From Cerina sp048266425 (lineage in GTDB: Bacteria > Bacteroidota > Bacteroidia > Flavobacteriales > Flavobacteriaceae), in assembly GCA_048266425.1 (NCBI GenBank), contig JBLWZN010000019.1, positions 1 through 64,000 of the forward strand: 64,000 nucleotides of DNA. The letters are read 5' to 3'. Below, in pieces: positions 25,108 to 34,235 of this stretch; position 1 is the stretch's first letter, and each line of letters begins with the position of its first letter. The notes beneath the pieces are model-generated. The model had not been told where the DNA came from. It saw only the letters and a program-made list of their open reading frames with translations, and ran no database searches. A program made the translations under genes and the position numbers.

Positions 25108-26800
25108 TTTCAGCAATAAACAAAACCATCATATGCCCACAAACATCAGGTTTTCCAATCTAGACCGGAAACAAACGATCCAAAAATTTACCGAAGGCAC
25201 TTTTGATCTTGTGGTAATCGGGGGTGGAATTACGGGTGCCGGAATTGCCCTGGATGCCGCTTCCCGTGGGCTTAGGACCGCCTTAGTGGATAAGGGCGAC
25301 TTTGCTTCGGGTACCAGCAGCAAGTCTACCAAACTTATCCATGGTGGACTGCGCTATCTAAAACAATTCGATTTTTGGCTGGTCAAGGAGGTAGGCTCCG
25401 AACGGGCCGTGGTCCATCATTTGGCACCACATTTGGTTTTGCCAGAAAAGATGTTGCTGCCCCTCATAGAAAACGGTTCCTACGGAAAATGGCTCACTTC
25501 CATCGGGTTAAAAGTATACGATATTTTGGCCCAGGTAGAGGGGGAGGATAAACGCCAAATGCTGGAAAAGAAGGAAGCCTTGAAGTTAGAGCCCCTACTT
25601 CCAAAAAAGAAACTGAAAGGGGCCGGATATTATGCGGAATACCGTACCGATGATGCCCGGTTGACCCTAGAGAACATCAAGACAAGTCTGCAATTTGGAA
25701 CCACCGCCCTAAACTATGCCCAGGTAACCGATTTTATATACAGGGATGGCAAAGTGGCGGGAGTAAAGGTCACAGATCTGGAATCTGGGTTGGAATTCGA
25801 TATAAACGCCAACTATGTGGTAAATTCTACCGGGCCATGGGTCGATGAACTTAGGGAAGCCAATCATTCCAAAAAAGGGAAAAGGCTGCACCTAACCAAA
25901 GGGATACACCTTGTTTTCCCCCACGAAAAATTACCGGTACGCCAATCGGTCTATTTCGATATACCAGATGGGCGCATGATGTTTGCCATTCCAAGGGGGA
26001 AGGTAACCTATATCGGCACTACGGACACCAATTATACTGGGGACAAGGATCATGTTGGGATAGACTTGGCAGATGCCATGTACCTTATCTCCGCGGTAAA
26101 CAATATGTTCCCAAGTATCAATTTACAGTTGAAAGATATTATTTCCTCGTGGGCGGGCCTGCGCCCCCTGATCAACGAGGAAGGAAAATCCCCTTCGGAA
26201 CTGTCCCGAAAGGATGAAATCTTTGTCTCGGATTCTGGACTTGTAAGTATAGCCGGAGGTAAATTAACGGGGTACCGCAAGATGGCGGAACGTACCGTAG
26301 ACCTTATAGCCAAAAGGATGGGGGACGATTATGATAAGGAGTGCAAGTTGTGCACTACGGATAAAATACCCTTATGTGGCAACGAGTTTAAGAAATACAA
26401 AAACGTAAAAAGTTATATTTCGGAGGTATACGATCAGCTTAAACCGGATGATTTTGCTCCTTATGATGCTTGGTACTTGGTGACCACCTATGGGAAACAA
26501 ACGGAGACCATACTAGAAATCTACAAAACCCTTAAGGAAAAGGACAAGTATATACGGTTGGCCAAGGCCGAACTGTCTTTTGGCATTGAATATGAAATGA
26601 TCCAAAATCCGATCGACTTTTTTGTACGTCGCACGGGTCGTCTTTACTTTGATATTGATAGCCTTAAATATTTGATGGAACCTATACTGGAAGAGTTCCG
26701 ATCCATTTTTAAATGGAACGATGAAAAAATGAATGGCTACCGGGATACATTGAACAAGATGATATTGGAACATTCGGATTTTTCCATTACCCGAGATTAA
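25094..26800 (+). CDS. glpD: Glycerol-3-phosphate dehydrogenase (FAD-dependent)
   Basis: 568 residues. The FAD dinucleotide motif VVIGGGITGAG lies at residues 40-50. TSSKSTKLIHGGLRYL, NSTGPWVDEL and TKGIHLVFPHEKLPVRQSV are the GlpD blocks, and a C-terminal DAO_C domain follows. The enzyme oxidises sn-glycerol-3-phosphate to dihydroxyacetone phosphate, passing electrons to quinone at the membrane. The first ATG (25094) overlaps the ABM gene; a second in-frame ATG lies at 25133. gpsA, which runs the opposite reaction, is in the same window at 30680-31681. Confidence 0.9.
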   Translation: MDLNDFSNKQNHHMPTNIRFSNLDRKQTIQKFTEGTFDLVVIGGGITGAGIALDAASRGLRTALVDKGDFASGTSSKSTKLIHGGLRYLKQFDFWLVKEVGSERAVVHHLAPHLVLPEKMLLPLIENGSYGKWLTSIGLKVYDILAQVEGEDKRQMLEKKEALKLEPLLPKKKLKGAGYYAEYRTDDARLTLENIKTSLQFGTTALNYAQVTDFIYRDGKVAGVKVTDLESGLEFDINANYVVNSTGPWVDELREANHSKKGKRLHLTKGIHLVFPHEKLPVRQSVYFDIPDGRMMFAIPRGKVTYIGTTDTNYTGDKDHVGIDLADAMYLISAVNNMFPSINLQLKDIISSWAGLRPLINEEGKSPSELSRKDEIFVSDSGLVSIAGGKLTGYRKMAERTVDLIAKRMGDDYDKECKLCTTDKIPLCGNEFKKYKNVKSYISEVYDQLKPDDFAPYDAWYLVTTYGKQTETILEIYKTLKEKDKYIRLAKAELSFGIEYEMIQNPIDFFVRRTGRLYFDIDSLKYLMEPILEEFRSIFKWNDEKMNGYRDTLNKMILEHSDFSITRD

Positions 26801-26832
26801 CAAAATTAGATTTTGGAAAACTGCTAGTGAAC

Positions 26833-26892
26833 CTCTCCTTTCTTCAAGGAGAGCCAGCACGACAATTATGCTCTCGGGGCGCCCATAGGGCG
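26833..26892. terminator. Two hairpins between convergent glpD and mscS-like genes
   Basis: CTCTCCTT-TCTTC-AAGGAGAG (26833-26853) is a perfect 8-bp stem. CGCCC-ATA-GGGCG (26880-26892) is a second stem. Both lie between convergent stops at 26800 and 26965. They lack long U tracts, and their G/C-run wording resembles the hairpins at 41.0-41.15 kb. Confidence 0.5.
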
Positions 26893-26964
26893 GAGGGGCC
26901 AAAACGCAATTGTTCTGATCCTATTTTTGTCCCGTTCTTGGAAAACCAAAAATCAATGGATTCG

Positions 26965-28248
26965 TCATGAATTGTTTTTCGGTAAGGAAATCTCCGGTGT
27001 CAAACCTTCAATATCCTTTCCTGTTGGGTATTCAAACAGTTCCAGTTCAAAATAGGGGGCGGCAGCGATCAGATGCTCAAAAATATCGGCCATGATATGT
27101 TCGTAGTTTACCCATCGTATGTCTTTGGAAAACATATAGATTTCTAAAGGAATGCCCTGAGGGGAAGGATCTAGGTGGCGGGTCATGACGGTCATCCCTT
27201 TATGAACGGCAGGGTGCCTATTGATATACATATCGGTGTATTTTCGGAACAACCCCATATTGGTCTGGTTCCTGCCATTGATCAAAAGCGATTTATCGAT
27301 TTGATTATCCTTGTTAAACTTGTCGATATCCCGCTGTCGGTGATCTATATAATCCGTTACCAACTGAATTTTGGACAGGCGTTCCAAATCTTTTCCGTCC
27401 ATAAATTTAATGCTGTTCACCTTAACATGGAGGGCCCTCTTGATCCGCCTACCTCCCGTTTCCTCCATACCACGCCAGTTTTGAAAGGAATCCGAAATTA
27501 AGGCATAGGTGGGAATCGTAGTAATGGTCTTGTCCCAATTGCGCACCTTTACGGTGGTAAGGTTGATTTCGATGACATCCCCATCGGCACCGTACTTTGT
27601 CATGGAGATCCAGTCGCCAATACGTACCATATCATTGACGGAGACCTGGATACTGGCCACAAACCCCAAAATGGTATCTTTGAAGATAAGAAGGATGATG
27701 GCGGAAGCCGCTCCCAAAGTGGTAACAAATTTTATAACGGATTGGTCCGCTACTTCAGAGATAATCAGAAGGATCCCAATGAACCAAACAAATATGACCA
27801 ATATCTGGGCATAACTGTCCCAAGGTTTGTCTTTAAACTCCTCCAATATCTTAAGGTAGTCCCTGATGCTTTTGATGACGCTCCTTATTATCCAAACCAA
27901 TAATAAGATTAGATAAATGTCGGTAAGGCTTATAAAAAATTCTCCCCATGAATCAAAATCCTTGAACAGGAAAGGAAGCGTTTTCCTAATAATTATAAAT
28001 GGGATTACATGCGCGATGTATTTGGGAAAGTTGCTCTTAACCAAAAAATCGTCAAAAGTGGTCTTGGTCTTTACGGTGAAATAAAAGAAGATGCGTTCAA
28101 TCAACTTTCTTAGGATAAAATCAAGAACCCAGATGATGGTTCCAAAAATCGCAAGATTGAATAAAAGGTTCCAAAGTAGTGCGGTTTCTTTTCCGGCTAC
28201 GTTGTTGGTAATCAATAGGTGGTAAAACCAGTCGAAATAGTGCTCCAT
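26965..28248 (-). CDS. Mechanosensitive ion channel, MscS/YbdG-type
   Basis: 427 residues. Five hydrophobic segments lie in the first 190 residues, then the MscS core: AIILLIFKDTILGFVASIQVSVNDMVRIGDWI, followed by the beta domain (GDVIEINLTTVKVRNWDKTITTIPTY). The C-terminal half is long, as in YbdG/MscM proteins, with RQTNMG-like and LEIYMFSKDIRW blocks. It opens under hypo-osmotic stress in the inner membrane. Monocistronic; divergently oriented to the FUSC gene. Confidence 0.88.
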   Translation of the reverse strand: MEHYFDWFYHLLITNNVAGKETALLWNLLFNLAIFGTIIWVLDFILRKLIERIFFYFTVKTKTTFDDFLVKSNFPKYIAHVIPFIIIRKTLPFLFKDFDSWGEFFISLTDIYLILLLVWIIRSVIKSIRDYLKILEEFKDKPWDSYAQILVIFVWFIGILLIISEVADQSVIKFVTTLGAASAIILLIFKDTILGFVASIQVSVNDMVRIGDWISMTKYGADGDVIEINLTTVKVRNWDKTITTIPTYALISDSFQNWRGMEETGGRRIKRALHVKVNSIKFMDGKDLERLSKIQLVTDYIDHRQRDIDKFNKDNQIDKSLLINGRNQTNMGLFRKYTDMYINRHPAVHKGMTVMTRHLDPSPQGIPLEIYMFSKDIRWVNYEHIMADIFEHLIAAAPYFELELFEYPTGKDIEGLTPEISLPKNNS

Positions 28249-28265
28249 TACTTTGGGTTGATTCG

Positions 28266-28273
28266 CAAATTTA
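28266..28273 (-). promoter_or_regulatory. -7 box of the MscS gene
   Basis: Minus-strand TAAATTTG, a full TAnnTTTG match, 18 nt before the ATG at 28248, implying a very short leader. Confidence 0.35.
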
Positions 28274-28406
28274 GGGGTTTCTTTTCAGATAGCTTTAAAA
28301 AGTGTTCCTCGGCTGTCCAACCATAATTTAGGTTCTGTTTTCCTGATATTATCTAATTAAAGGAGATGTCTGGGTAATTTTCCCTTTTTTAGAGTAAGGA
28401 AGCCAC

Positions 28407-28414
28407 TATCTTTG
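28407..28414 (+). promoter_or_regulatory. -7 box of the FUSC gene
   Basis: TATCTTTG, a full match, 28 nt before the ATG at 28442. The TTG inside this box is also an in-frame potential start at 28412, which the box makes unlikely. Confidence 0.45.
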
Positions 28415-28441
28415 CAAATTCCCGTCTATAAACATATTAAG

Positions 28442-30640
28442 ATGAAGACCAACTATTTTAACCAGGTGCTTCTTTTTTTAAAAAGTACCGATTTTACCAA
28501 GGCACTCCTCATCGGTATCTCGTTGGTGGTACCCATTGTCTTGGGAATTTTGTTTGATGGGTATGAAATTGGTTTGGCCATTGCCTTCGGTGCATTTTGG
28601 TGTTCCCCCAGCGATGTAGCCGGCAGTTTTAGGCACAAGCGCAATGGTATTTTGTTTTCGGCTGCACTTATTGTTCTGGTGAGTTTTATAGGAGGTTATC
28701 TAACCTTTTCCCCTTGGTTGGTACTTCCGGTTTTGGGGTTGTTAATGTTTGGGATTTCATATTTGGCCGTTTTCGGTTTTAGGGCCTCCATGATCGCGTT
28801 TTCCGGTCTTTTGGCATTGGTGCTCAGTTTTGCGCACGGTCCGGGAAAACTGGAAATATACGAGCATTCTTTTTTTATCGGTGTGGGCGGTTTTTGGTAT
28901 CTGCTATTGGCCACGATTGCCCACCGTATCAACCCAACAGGACATACAGAAGAGGTCCTAGCAGAAACGGTCGAGGCTACGGCACGTTATATTGAGTTTA
29001 GGGCCAATTTGCTCACCAAGGATGGGGAACGGAAAAAAACCAAGAAAAAATTACTGGAACTGCAGATCCAACTTAATGAAATGCACGAAAAGCTTCGGGG
29101 AATTCTGATAACTACAAGGAGGTCGTTCGGCAGGTCCAACTATCAGAGAAAGAGATTGCTGGTACTCGTGGAATTGGTAGATATGTTGGAGCTCGCAATG
29201 GCTACCCCCATAAACCCCAAGGCAATGGAAGCACTGATCAAGGCTTATCCGGAACAGGTAAAAGCCATGCAAAATCTTTCTTATGCCATGGTGGCCCAAA
29301 TGATTGGAATGGCCAAAACTATCCGAATCCCCAAGACCCCTTTTGTGGATAATGTTTTGATCCAGCAATTAAGGAAAATCCGCGAACTTGTTGCACCCAT
29401 TAAAGAAACCGACCCCGAGAATTATCTGGTTTTGGGAAATTTGATCGCGTATCAAAACAATCAGGTATCCGCCATTGGGAATATCGAGCGCCTATTGGAT
29501 AGTAAGGATACAAAGGTATATCGAAAACTAAGTAAGGACGATGCGGTCCGATTTTTGTCAACCCAGGATTACGACCCCAAAGTCTTAACGGAAAATCTCA
29601 ATTTTAAATCGGTAATTTTTGGACATGCCTTGAGATTGTCGGTCGTGGCCATGATAGGCTTTGCCCTGGGCAGTTATTTTTCTTTGCAAAATCCTTATTG
29701 GATACTCCTTACCATCGTGGTGATCCTCCGTCCCAGTTATGGACTTACCAAGGCCAGATCCAAGGATCGTATATTGGGAACCTTAATAGGGGGGGCAATT
29801 GCTCTTGGCGTTGTACAGATTACCCAAGACACAATTGTTTTGGGGGCGTTGGGCTTTATTTCGCTTCTTACTGCTTTTTCCATGGTGCAGAGAAACTACA
29901 GGGCCGCGGCCGTATTTATTACCTTGAGCGTAGTTTTTGTTTATGCGCTTCTGGACCCAAATATTTGGCAAGTAGTTCAGTTTAGAATAGTCGATACAAT
30001 TATTGGAGCCGCTTTGGCCACTTTGGGAATTCTTTTTTTATGGCCATCTTGGGAGATTATTGGAATTAGGCCCATTATTTCCAAGAGTATTCTGGCCAAT
30101 CAAGAATTCCTGAAGGCTATCGTTCTTTTTTATAAGGAAAAGGGGAAGTTGCCACCCAGTTATAAAATTGCACGGAAAGAGGCTTTTTTGGCATCCGCCA
30201 ATTTAAGTGCGGCCTTTCAGCGCATGACCCAAGAACCCAGATCAAAACAGTACAAATTGGATAAGGTTTATGAACTGGTATCCCTTGACCATACCTTTTT
30301 ATCATCCTTGGCCTCGCTGGGCACCTTTATAAGAAACCAGCCAACATCCCAAGCGTCCTTGGATTTTAAGACCGCAGGACAAAATATCGAAGAGCAATTG
30401 AATCTTGCGGTCCTTTTGCTTTCGGTAGAATCAGCTAATGAAGCGACTAAAAAACCTTCTCCAATCCTAACTGAAACATCGCCCTTATTGGAATTGGATT
30501 CTGATAAATACGTTGTGCAATCCGGAAAAAGCGAATTGACCGGGGAAGAGCAACGAAAGGAGGCCCTTTTGATAATCAATCAGTTAAAACGGATGTATTC
30601 CCTAAGTAAGCAAATGGTTAAGTGCATACGGGAGATTTAG
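28442..30640 (+). CDS. FUSC family inner-membrane protein (YccS-like)
   Basis: Chosen start gives 732 residues. It has two membrane halves, each with about five to six helices (residues about 20-160 and about 390-530), separated by a long helical cytoplasmic region: the layout of FUSC/YccS/YhfK proteins. The second half carries NPYWILLTIVVILRPSYGLTKARSKDRILGTLIGG, the classic FUSC signature. Such proteins are proposed exporters (aromatic acids, fusaric acid), but most lack tested substrates. I start at ATG 28442 (MKTNYFNQ) because the earlier in-frame codons fall in the promoter. Confidence 0.82.
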   Translation: MKTNYFNQVLLFLKSTDFTKALLIGISLVVPIVLGILFDGYEIGLAIAFGAFWCSPSDVAGSFRHKRNGILFSAALIVLVSFIGGYLTFSPWLVLPVLGLLMFGISYLAVFGFRASMIAFSGLLALVLSFAHGPGKLEIYEHSFFIGVGGFWYLLLATIAHRINPTGHTEEVLAETVEATARYIEFRANLLTKDGERKKTKKKLLELQIQLNEMHEKLRGILITTRRSFGRSNYQRKRLLVLVELVDMLELAMATPINPKAMEALIKAYPEQVKAMQNLSYAMVAQMIGMAKTIRIPKTPFVDNVLIQQLRKIRELVAPIKETDPENYLVLGNLIAYQNNQVSAIGNIERLLDSKDTKVYRKLSKDDAVRFLSTQDYDPKVLTENLNFKSVIFGHALRLSVVAMIGFALGSYFSLQNPYWILLTIVVILRPSYGLTKARSKDRILGTLIGGAIALGVVQITQDTIVLGALGFISLLTAFSMVQRNYRAAAVFITLSVVFVYALLDPNIWQVVQFRIVDTIIGAALATLGILFLWPSWEIIGIRPIISKSILANQEFLKAIVLFYKEKGKLPPSYKIARKEAFLASANLSAAFQRMTQEPRSKQYKLDKVYELVSLDHTFLSSLASLGTFIRNQPTSQASLDFKTAGQNIEEQLNLAVLLLSVESANEATKKPSPILTETSPLLELDSDKYVVQSGKSELTGEEQRKEALLIINQLKRMYSLSKQMVKCIREI

Positions 30641-30679
30641 GATATTTTCATATCATTGGAACAAGAAATACGCCAACGC

Positions 30680-31681
30680 CTAATCCAGGTTTTCGGTCAA
30701 TTTCTGAAACGTTGTTTTGGGATTTTTACCTTCATAAAGGATTGCATAGACCGAGTCCAATATAGGCGTTTTTGTTTCCTTTTCGAATTTGGCACTTATT
30801 AAATGGGCACTTTTGGTCGCATAATAGCCTTCGGCCACCATACTCATCTCCATCATGGCGCTCTTTACCGTATAGCCCTTGCCGATCATATTGCCGAACA
30901 TTCTATTGCGGCTAAAGACGGAATATCCGGTAACCAAAAGGTCTCCCAAATAGGCCGAATCATTGATGTTCCGCTTCATTTTGTGGACCCGTTTTATAAA
31001 GCGTTTTATTTCGCGAATGGAATTGCTCATCAACACGCTTTGGAAGTTGTCACCATATCCTAGGGCATGGGCCATGCCCGCTGCAATGGCATAAATATTT
31101 TTTAGCATGGCGGCGTATTCGGTACCAATAATGTCATCCGAGATTTTGGTATTGATATATTCGCTCCTTAAGTTTTTGGCCAGCAATTCCGCTTTTCCCG
31201 TATCGGCACAGGCTATGGTAAGATAGGAGAGTCGCTCCAGCGCTACCTCTTCCGCATGGCAGGGACCGGTAATTACCCCAATGTTTTCAAAAGGGATGTG
31301 GTAGTTCTCGTGAAAATGCTCCCCAACGATCAAACCCGATTCGGGAACAATGCCCTTAATGGCGGAAAAGATGACCTTGTCCTGGATGGAAACCGTAAGT
31401 TTGTCCAATTCGGATTTTAAAAACGCCGAAGGAATGGCAAATATGAGAATATCGGTATCGGCCACCGCCGAATCAATATTATCCGTCAACTCCAACTGAT
31501 CGGGATCAAATTCCACCGAACTCAGGTAATTTGGGTTGTGCCCATGTATCCTAATATGTTCCAGGGCTTCGGCGTTCCTCATATACCAGGTTATAGTTTT
31601 CAGATTTTCCGTTAGCATCTTTACGATAGCCGTGGCCCAACTACCACCGCCCAAAACCGTGAATTTTAATTCTTTATTCAT
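30680..31681 (-). CDS. gpsA: Glycerol-3-phosphate dehydrogenase [NAD(P)+]
   Basis: 333 residues. The nucleotide-binding loop GGGSWATAI lies at residues 11-19, IPSAFLKSEL and SAIKGI mark the middle, GPCHAEEVA is the substrate-side signature, and MLKNIYAIAAGMA carries the catalytic lysine. It makes sn-glycerol-3-phosphate from dihydroxyacetone phosphate for phospholipid synthesis. The stop is 40 bp from the convergent FUSC gene. It is divergent from the structured RNA and the PhyH gene across a 475-bp spacer. Confidence 0.9.
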   Translation of the reverse strand: MNKELKFTVLGGGSWATAIVKMLTENLKTITWYMRNAEALEHIRIHGHNPNYLSSVEFDPDQLELTDNIDSAVADTDILIFAIPSAFLKSELDKLTVSIQDKVIFSAIKGIVPESGLIVGEHFHENYHIPFENIGVITGPCHAEEVALERLSYLTIACADTGKAELLAKNLRSEYINTKISDDIIGTEYAAMLKNIYAIAAGMAHALGYGDNFQSVLMSNSIREIKRFIKRVHKMKRNINDSAYLGDLLVTGYSVFSRNRMFGNMIGKGYTVKSAMMEMSMVAEGYYATKSAHLISAKFEKETKTPILDSVYAILYEGKNPKTTFQKLTENLD

Positions 31682-31819
31682 CTGCCTAAATTTTTATCGA
31701 CCCCTAAAAAGTCCAAAAAAATGGAATGCATTCCGGAATTCCAATAAATTTTAATAATTCCTAATGTGAAGTTTGAATGAAATAAATTCATGTTCGTTTC
31801 ATGGAGACAATTTAATCTT

Positions 31820-31827
31820 CAAAAGTA
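31820..31827 (-). promoter_or_regulatory. Candidate -7 box of gpsA
   Basis: Minus-strand TACTTTTG, a full TAnnTTTG match, 139 nt before the ATG at 31681. This would give a leader of about 130 nt; another promoter nearer the gene is possible. Confidence 0.3.
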
Positions 31828-31910
31828 ATTAAAAAAACAGGGAAGTGGCGGTTGGTAGTATCCTGATACTCAAAGCCATTAGGAATTATTCGAGGAAATG
31901 CATCTAATTT

Positions 31911-32102
31911 TAACTTTGGTTTATCATTTAGAGGGCAATGTTTCTAGAGGGTATGCGTTATTGTTAAAGATTGATTTAGGGCCCGTGAACGGGAATTAAA
32001 AATTGAAAAAATCAGGTATTACCTGAAACAGTATATAAAGTTTTTTTGGTGGTTTTTTAGTTAGGGACCGCTCTAGGCATAAAGCTTGGGGCGGTTTTTT
32101 TT
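31911..32102 (+). ncRNA. Structured RNA: sRNA or 5' leader with terminator
   Basis: A gene-free 475-bp spacer holds three ordered stem-loops on the plus strand: CCCG-TGAA-CGGG (31982-31993), CAGGT-ATT-ACCTG (32013-32025) and the terminator at 32067-32102. TAACTTTG at 31911-31918 matches the -7 consensus and would start an RNA of about 180 nt. No plus-strand gene precedes, so the terminator must end either a free small RNA or an attenuated leader of the PhyH gene 55 nt downstream. CTAGAG at 31944-31949 can pair with CTCTAG inside the terminator's 5' arm, a possible antiterminator. I could not match it to 6S RNA, tmRNA or a known riboswitch. Confidence 0.5.
32067..32102 (+). terminator. Strong intrinsic terminator upstream of the PhyH gene
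   Basis: ACCGCTCTAGG (32067-32077) pairs with CTTGGGGCGGT (32085-32095) over 11 positions, several of them G-U, around a 7-nt loop. Eight T residues follow directly. Confidence 0.8.
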
Positions 32103-32156
32103 GTGCCTTGTCATCTGGATATTTTTTATTATCTTAAGTGGTCAAAATTCGCGACT

Positions 32157-33116
32157 ATGCAAAGCATGATGCCCAATACGAACCATAAGGACATTCCGGG
32201 GAATCCGTCCACAGCTACAACCAGCAAAATAAAATTAAGCGACCGATCCAATGGCAAACCTTTGCGGGTATTGAGCGAGGACGATTGGACCTTTTGGAAA
32301 GAGAACGGCTATATCGTTATAAAAAATGCGGTCGCCAAGGAGCAGGTAAGGACCACGGCCGATTTTCTATGGGAGTTTGAGGAAAAGGATCCCAATGACC
32401 CGGAAACTTGGTACGCCCCGCCTCGGGCAGAGATGCAAATGAAGGAACTTACGGGTACGGGAATGGTTGAGGTATACAACCATCAACTCCTGTGGGATAA
32501 TCGGCAGGTGCAAAAAGTATACGATGCCTTTGTAGATGTTTGGGGTACGGAAAAACTATGGGTAACTATAGATCGTGCCAATCTCAATTTTCCCATACGC
32601 CCCGGTTTTGAACAAAAGGGATTTATCCATTGGGATTATGACCCCGAAACCAAACCCCAGAACGTGCAGGGAGTTTTGGCCTTAGCGGATCAGACCGATG
32701 AAAATATGGGAGGTTTTCAATGTATCCCTTGGCTATACCGAAACTACGAGCAATGGAAATTGACCCAGCCCGAGGACCGCGACCGTTTTAAGCCCAATGT
32801 TACGGATCTGGAGGATAAATTGGTCAAGGTTAAAATGGAAGCCGGCGACCTCCTGATCTTTAACAGTAGGGAACCTCACGGGATCCGGCCCAACAAATCC
32901 AAGGATAGGGTACGGATCGCCCAATATATTTCCATGATGCCTGCAGAAGAAGACAATGAATCGCTTAGGCAGTGGCGCATAAATTCCTGGAAGCATAGAA
33001 TTGCCCCCGAGGGTTATGCCTTTCCCGGAGATCCAAGAAACTGGGAACAAACCAAATACGATACCGCAAAATTATCCCCATTGGGAGAGAAGTTGTTGGG
33101 ACTCAAGAATTGGTGA
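32157..33116 (+). CDS. Phytanoyl-CoA dioxygenase (PhyH) family protein
   Basis: Chosen start gives 319 residues. It is a double-stranded beta-helix Fe(II)/2-oxoglutarate oxygenase. The HxD half of the iron triad is HWD at about 158-160, the distal histidine lies in SREPHGIRPNKS, and the arginine after it would hold 2-oxoglutarate. The bacterial PhyH family hydroxylates varied small molecules; the substrate here is unknown. Several ATGs (32157, 32166, 32169) could start it and the first 40 residues are poorly structured. It lies 55 nt behind the terminator at 32067-32102, so its expression may depend on readthrough. Confidence 0.78.
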   Translation: MQSMMPNTNHKDIPGNPSTATTSKIKLSDRSNGKPLRVLSEDDWTFWKENGYIVIKNAVAKEQVRTTADFLWEFEEKDPNDPETWYAPPRAEMQMKELTGTGMVEVYNHQLLWDNRQVQKVYDAFVDVWGTEKLWVTIDRANLNFPIRPGFEQKGFIHWDYDPETKPQNVQGVLALADQTDENMGGFQCIPWLYRNYEQWKLTQPEDRDRFKPNVTDLEDKLVKVKMEAGDLLIFNSREPHGIRPNKSKDRVRIAQYISMMPAEEDNESLRQWRINSWKHRIAPEGYAFPGDPRNWEQTKYDTAKLSPLGEKLLGLKNW

Positions 33117-33133
33117 ATGGCCAAGGATCAGAA

Positions 33134-34210
33134 CTAGGCCCTTGATCGGATTTCCCTTTTCATGAATAACACATAGGAAAATAGAAAGAACAATAACGTT
33201 ATTGCCACCAATCCCGTAAACTGTGGCCAAACAAGTAATAAACTTTGGCCCAAGGGCAGGTTTCCTGGAATGGCGCCCATCATTTGTTCCATTGTCAGTG
33301 GGCCCAAACTGCGTATCGAGGGCGATAAAATGGTGGTAGTAATCTCGCTGAACAGTTCATTGGGCATAACCTGAGACATATAAAATTTCAGCTGTCCGGA
33401 TCTATACATTGCAATCGGGGGTGCATTTTGGGAAGGTACTAGCCCACTGGCCACCATTTTAATGATCAGCGGATAAAAAACGGTAAAGAACAACCATACC
33501 GCAATACAGGTCAAAGCCGAAGTGGCAGGTTGCCTAAAGCGGACCGAAAAGAAAATGGAAATACTAAGCCAAAACCCTACATAAAAGACACTCAGCAAAG
33601 TATAGATCATAACACGCAAAAACTCTCCGGCTGTGGGCGGAATTCCTAAGGCAAACAGTCCGGCTCCCATTACAAGAAAACTAAGGACGTAGAACAGGAC
33701 GCTTATTACGGCCATTCCCGCTACGAATTTAGCCGTCAGAACATAATCCCGAGGAATGGGTTGGGCCAGAAGGCGGCTTAGGGTTCCCCTGTTCTGTTCG
33801 GAATTTATGGCATCGAAACCTAAACTTATTCCGAACAAGGGTCCCAAAAAGCCAATAAAAACAAAGAAGGCAGGCAGGGTTCCGTTAGAGCTTGAGAATA
33901 GGTTTAGGAAAAAGAAGGCATCTTCCCCGCCGCTTTCGGCAAAAGTTTTAGAAGTGTTAACGAGGGCCGTATAAAGCGTTCCTGCGCAGGTAAGGACAAT
34001 GAGTGCAAAAAGGATGATAAAACGCCAGTTACGAATGTGGTCTGTAATTTCTTTTCTCACCATCGCCCAGAAAGGGGCCATGGGCAATTTCTTATGTCTT
34101 TCTTGCTTCTCGGGGTAGAAAAATCTCTTGGGCCCCAGCCAATCGGAAATTTCTGAAAACCTTATTTTCGGGAAATTAGGAAACCTCACCTTGTTTGGTA
34201 TATAATTCAT
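33134..34210 (-). CDS. ABC-2 type transporter permease
   Basis: 358 residues. A soluble N-terminal stretch of about 50 residues is followed by MVRKEITDHIRNWRF and six predicted helices. The pattern NSEQNRGTLSRLLAQPIPRDYVLTAKF is the ABC-2/NosY-type signature. It would pair with the ATPase encoded 25 bp upstream. The predicted substrate is unknown; the NEW3-domain exported protein in the same operon suggests an envelope-related export function (inference). A later start near MAPFWAMVRK is possible. Confidence 0.82.
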   Translation of the reverse strand: MNYIPNKVRFPNFPKIRFSEISDWLGPKRFFYPEKQERHKKLPMAPFWAMVRKEITDHIRNWRFIILFALIVLTCAGTLYTALVNTSKTFAESGGEDAFFFLNLFSSSNGTLPAFFVFIGFLGPLFGISLGFDAINSEQNRGTLSRLLAQPIPRDYVLTAKFVAGMAVISVLFYVLSFLVMGAGLFALGIPPTAGEFLRVMIYTLLSVFYVGFWLSISIFFSVRFRQPATSALTCIAVWLFFTVFYPLIIKMVASGLVPSQNAPPIAMYRSGQLKFYMSQVMPNELFSEITTTILSPSIRSLGPLTMEQMMGAIPGNLPLGQSLLLVWPQFTGLVAITLLFFLFSYVLFMKREIRSRA

Positions 34211-34235
34211 AGTCGCTCAACCTCTTGTCAATGAT

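Noticed and set aside
31911..32102. 6S RNA or tmRNA identity for the structured RNA
   Set aside because: No tRNA-like acceptor or tag frame is visible, and the 5' and 3' ends do not clearly pair as in 6S RNA. A covariance model search would decide.
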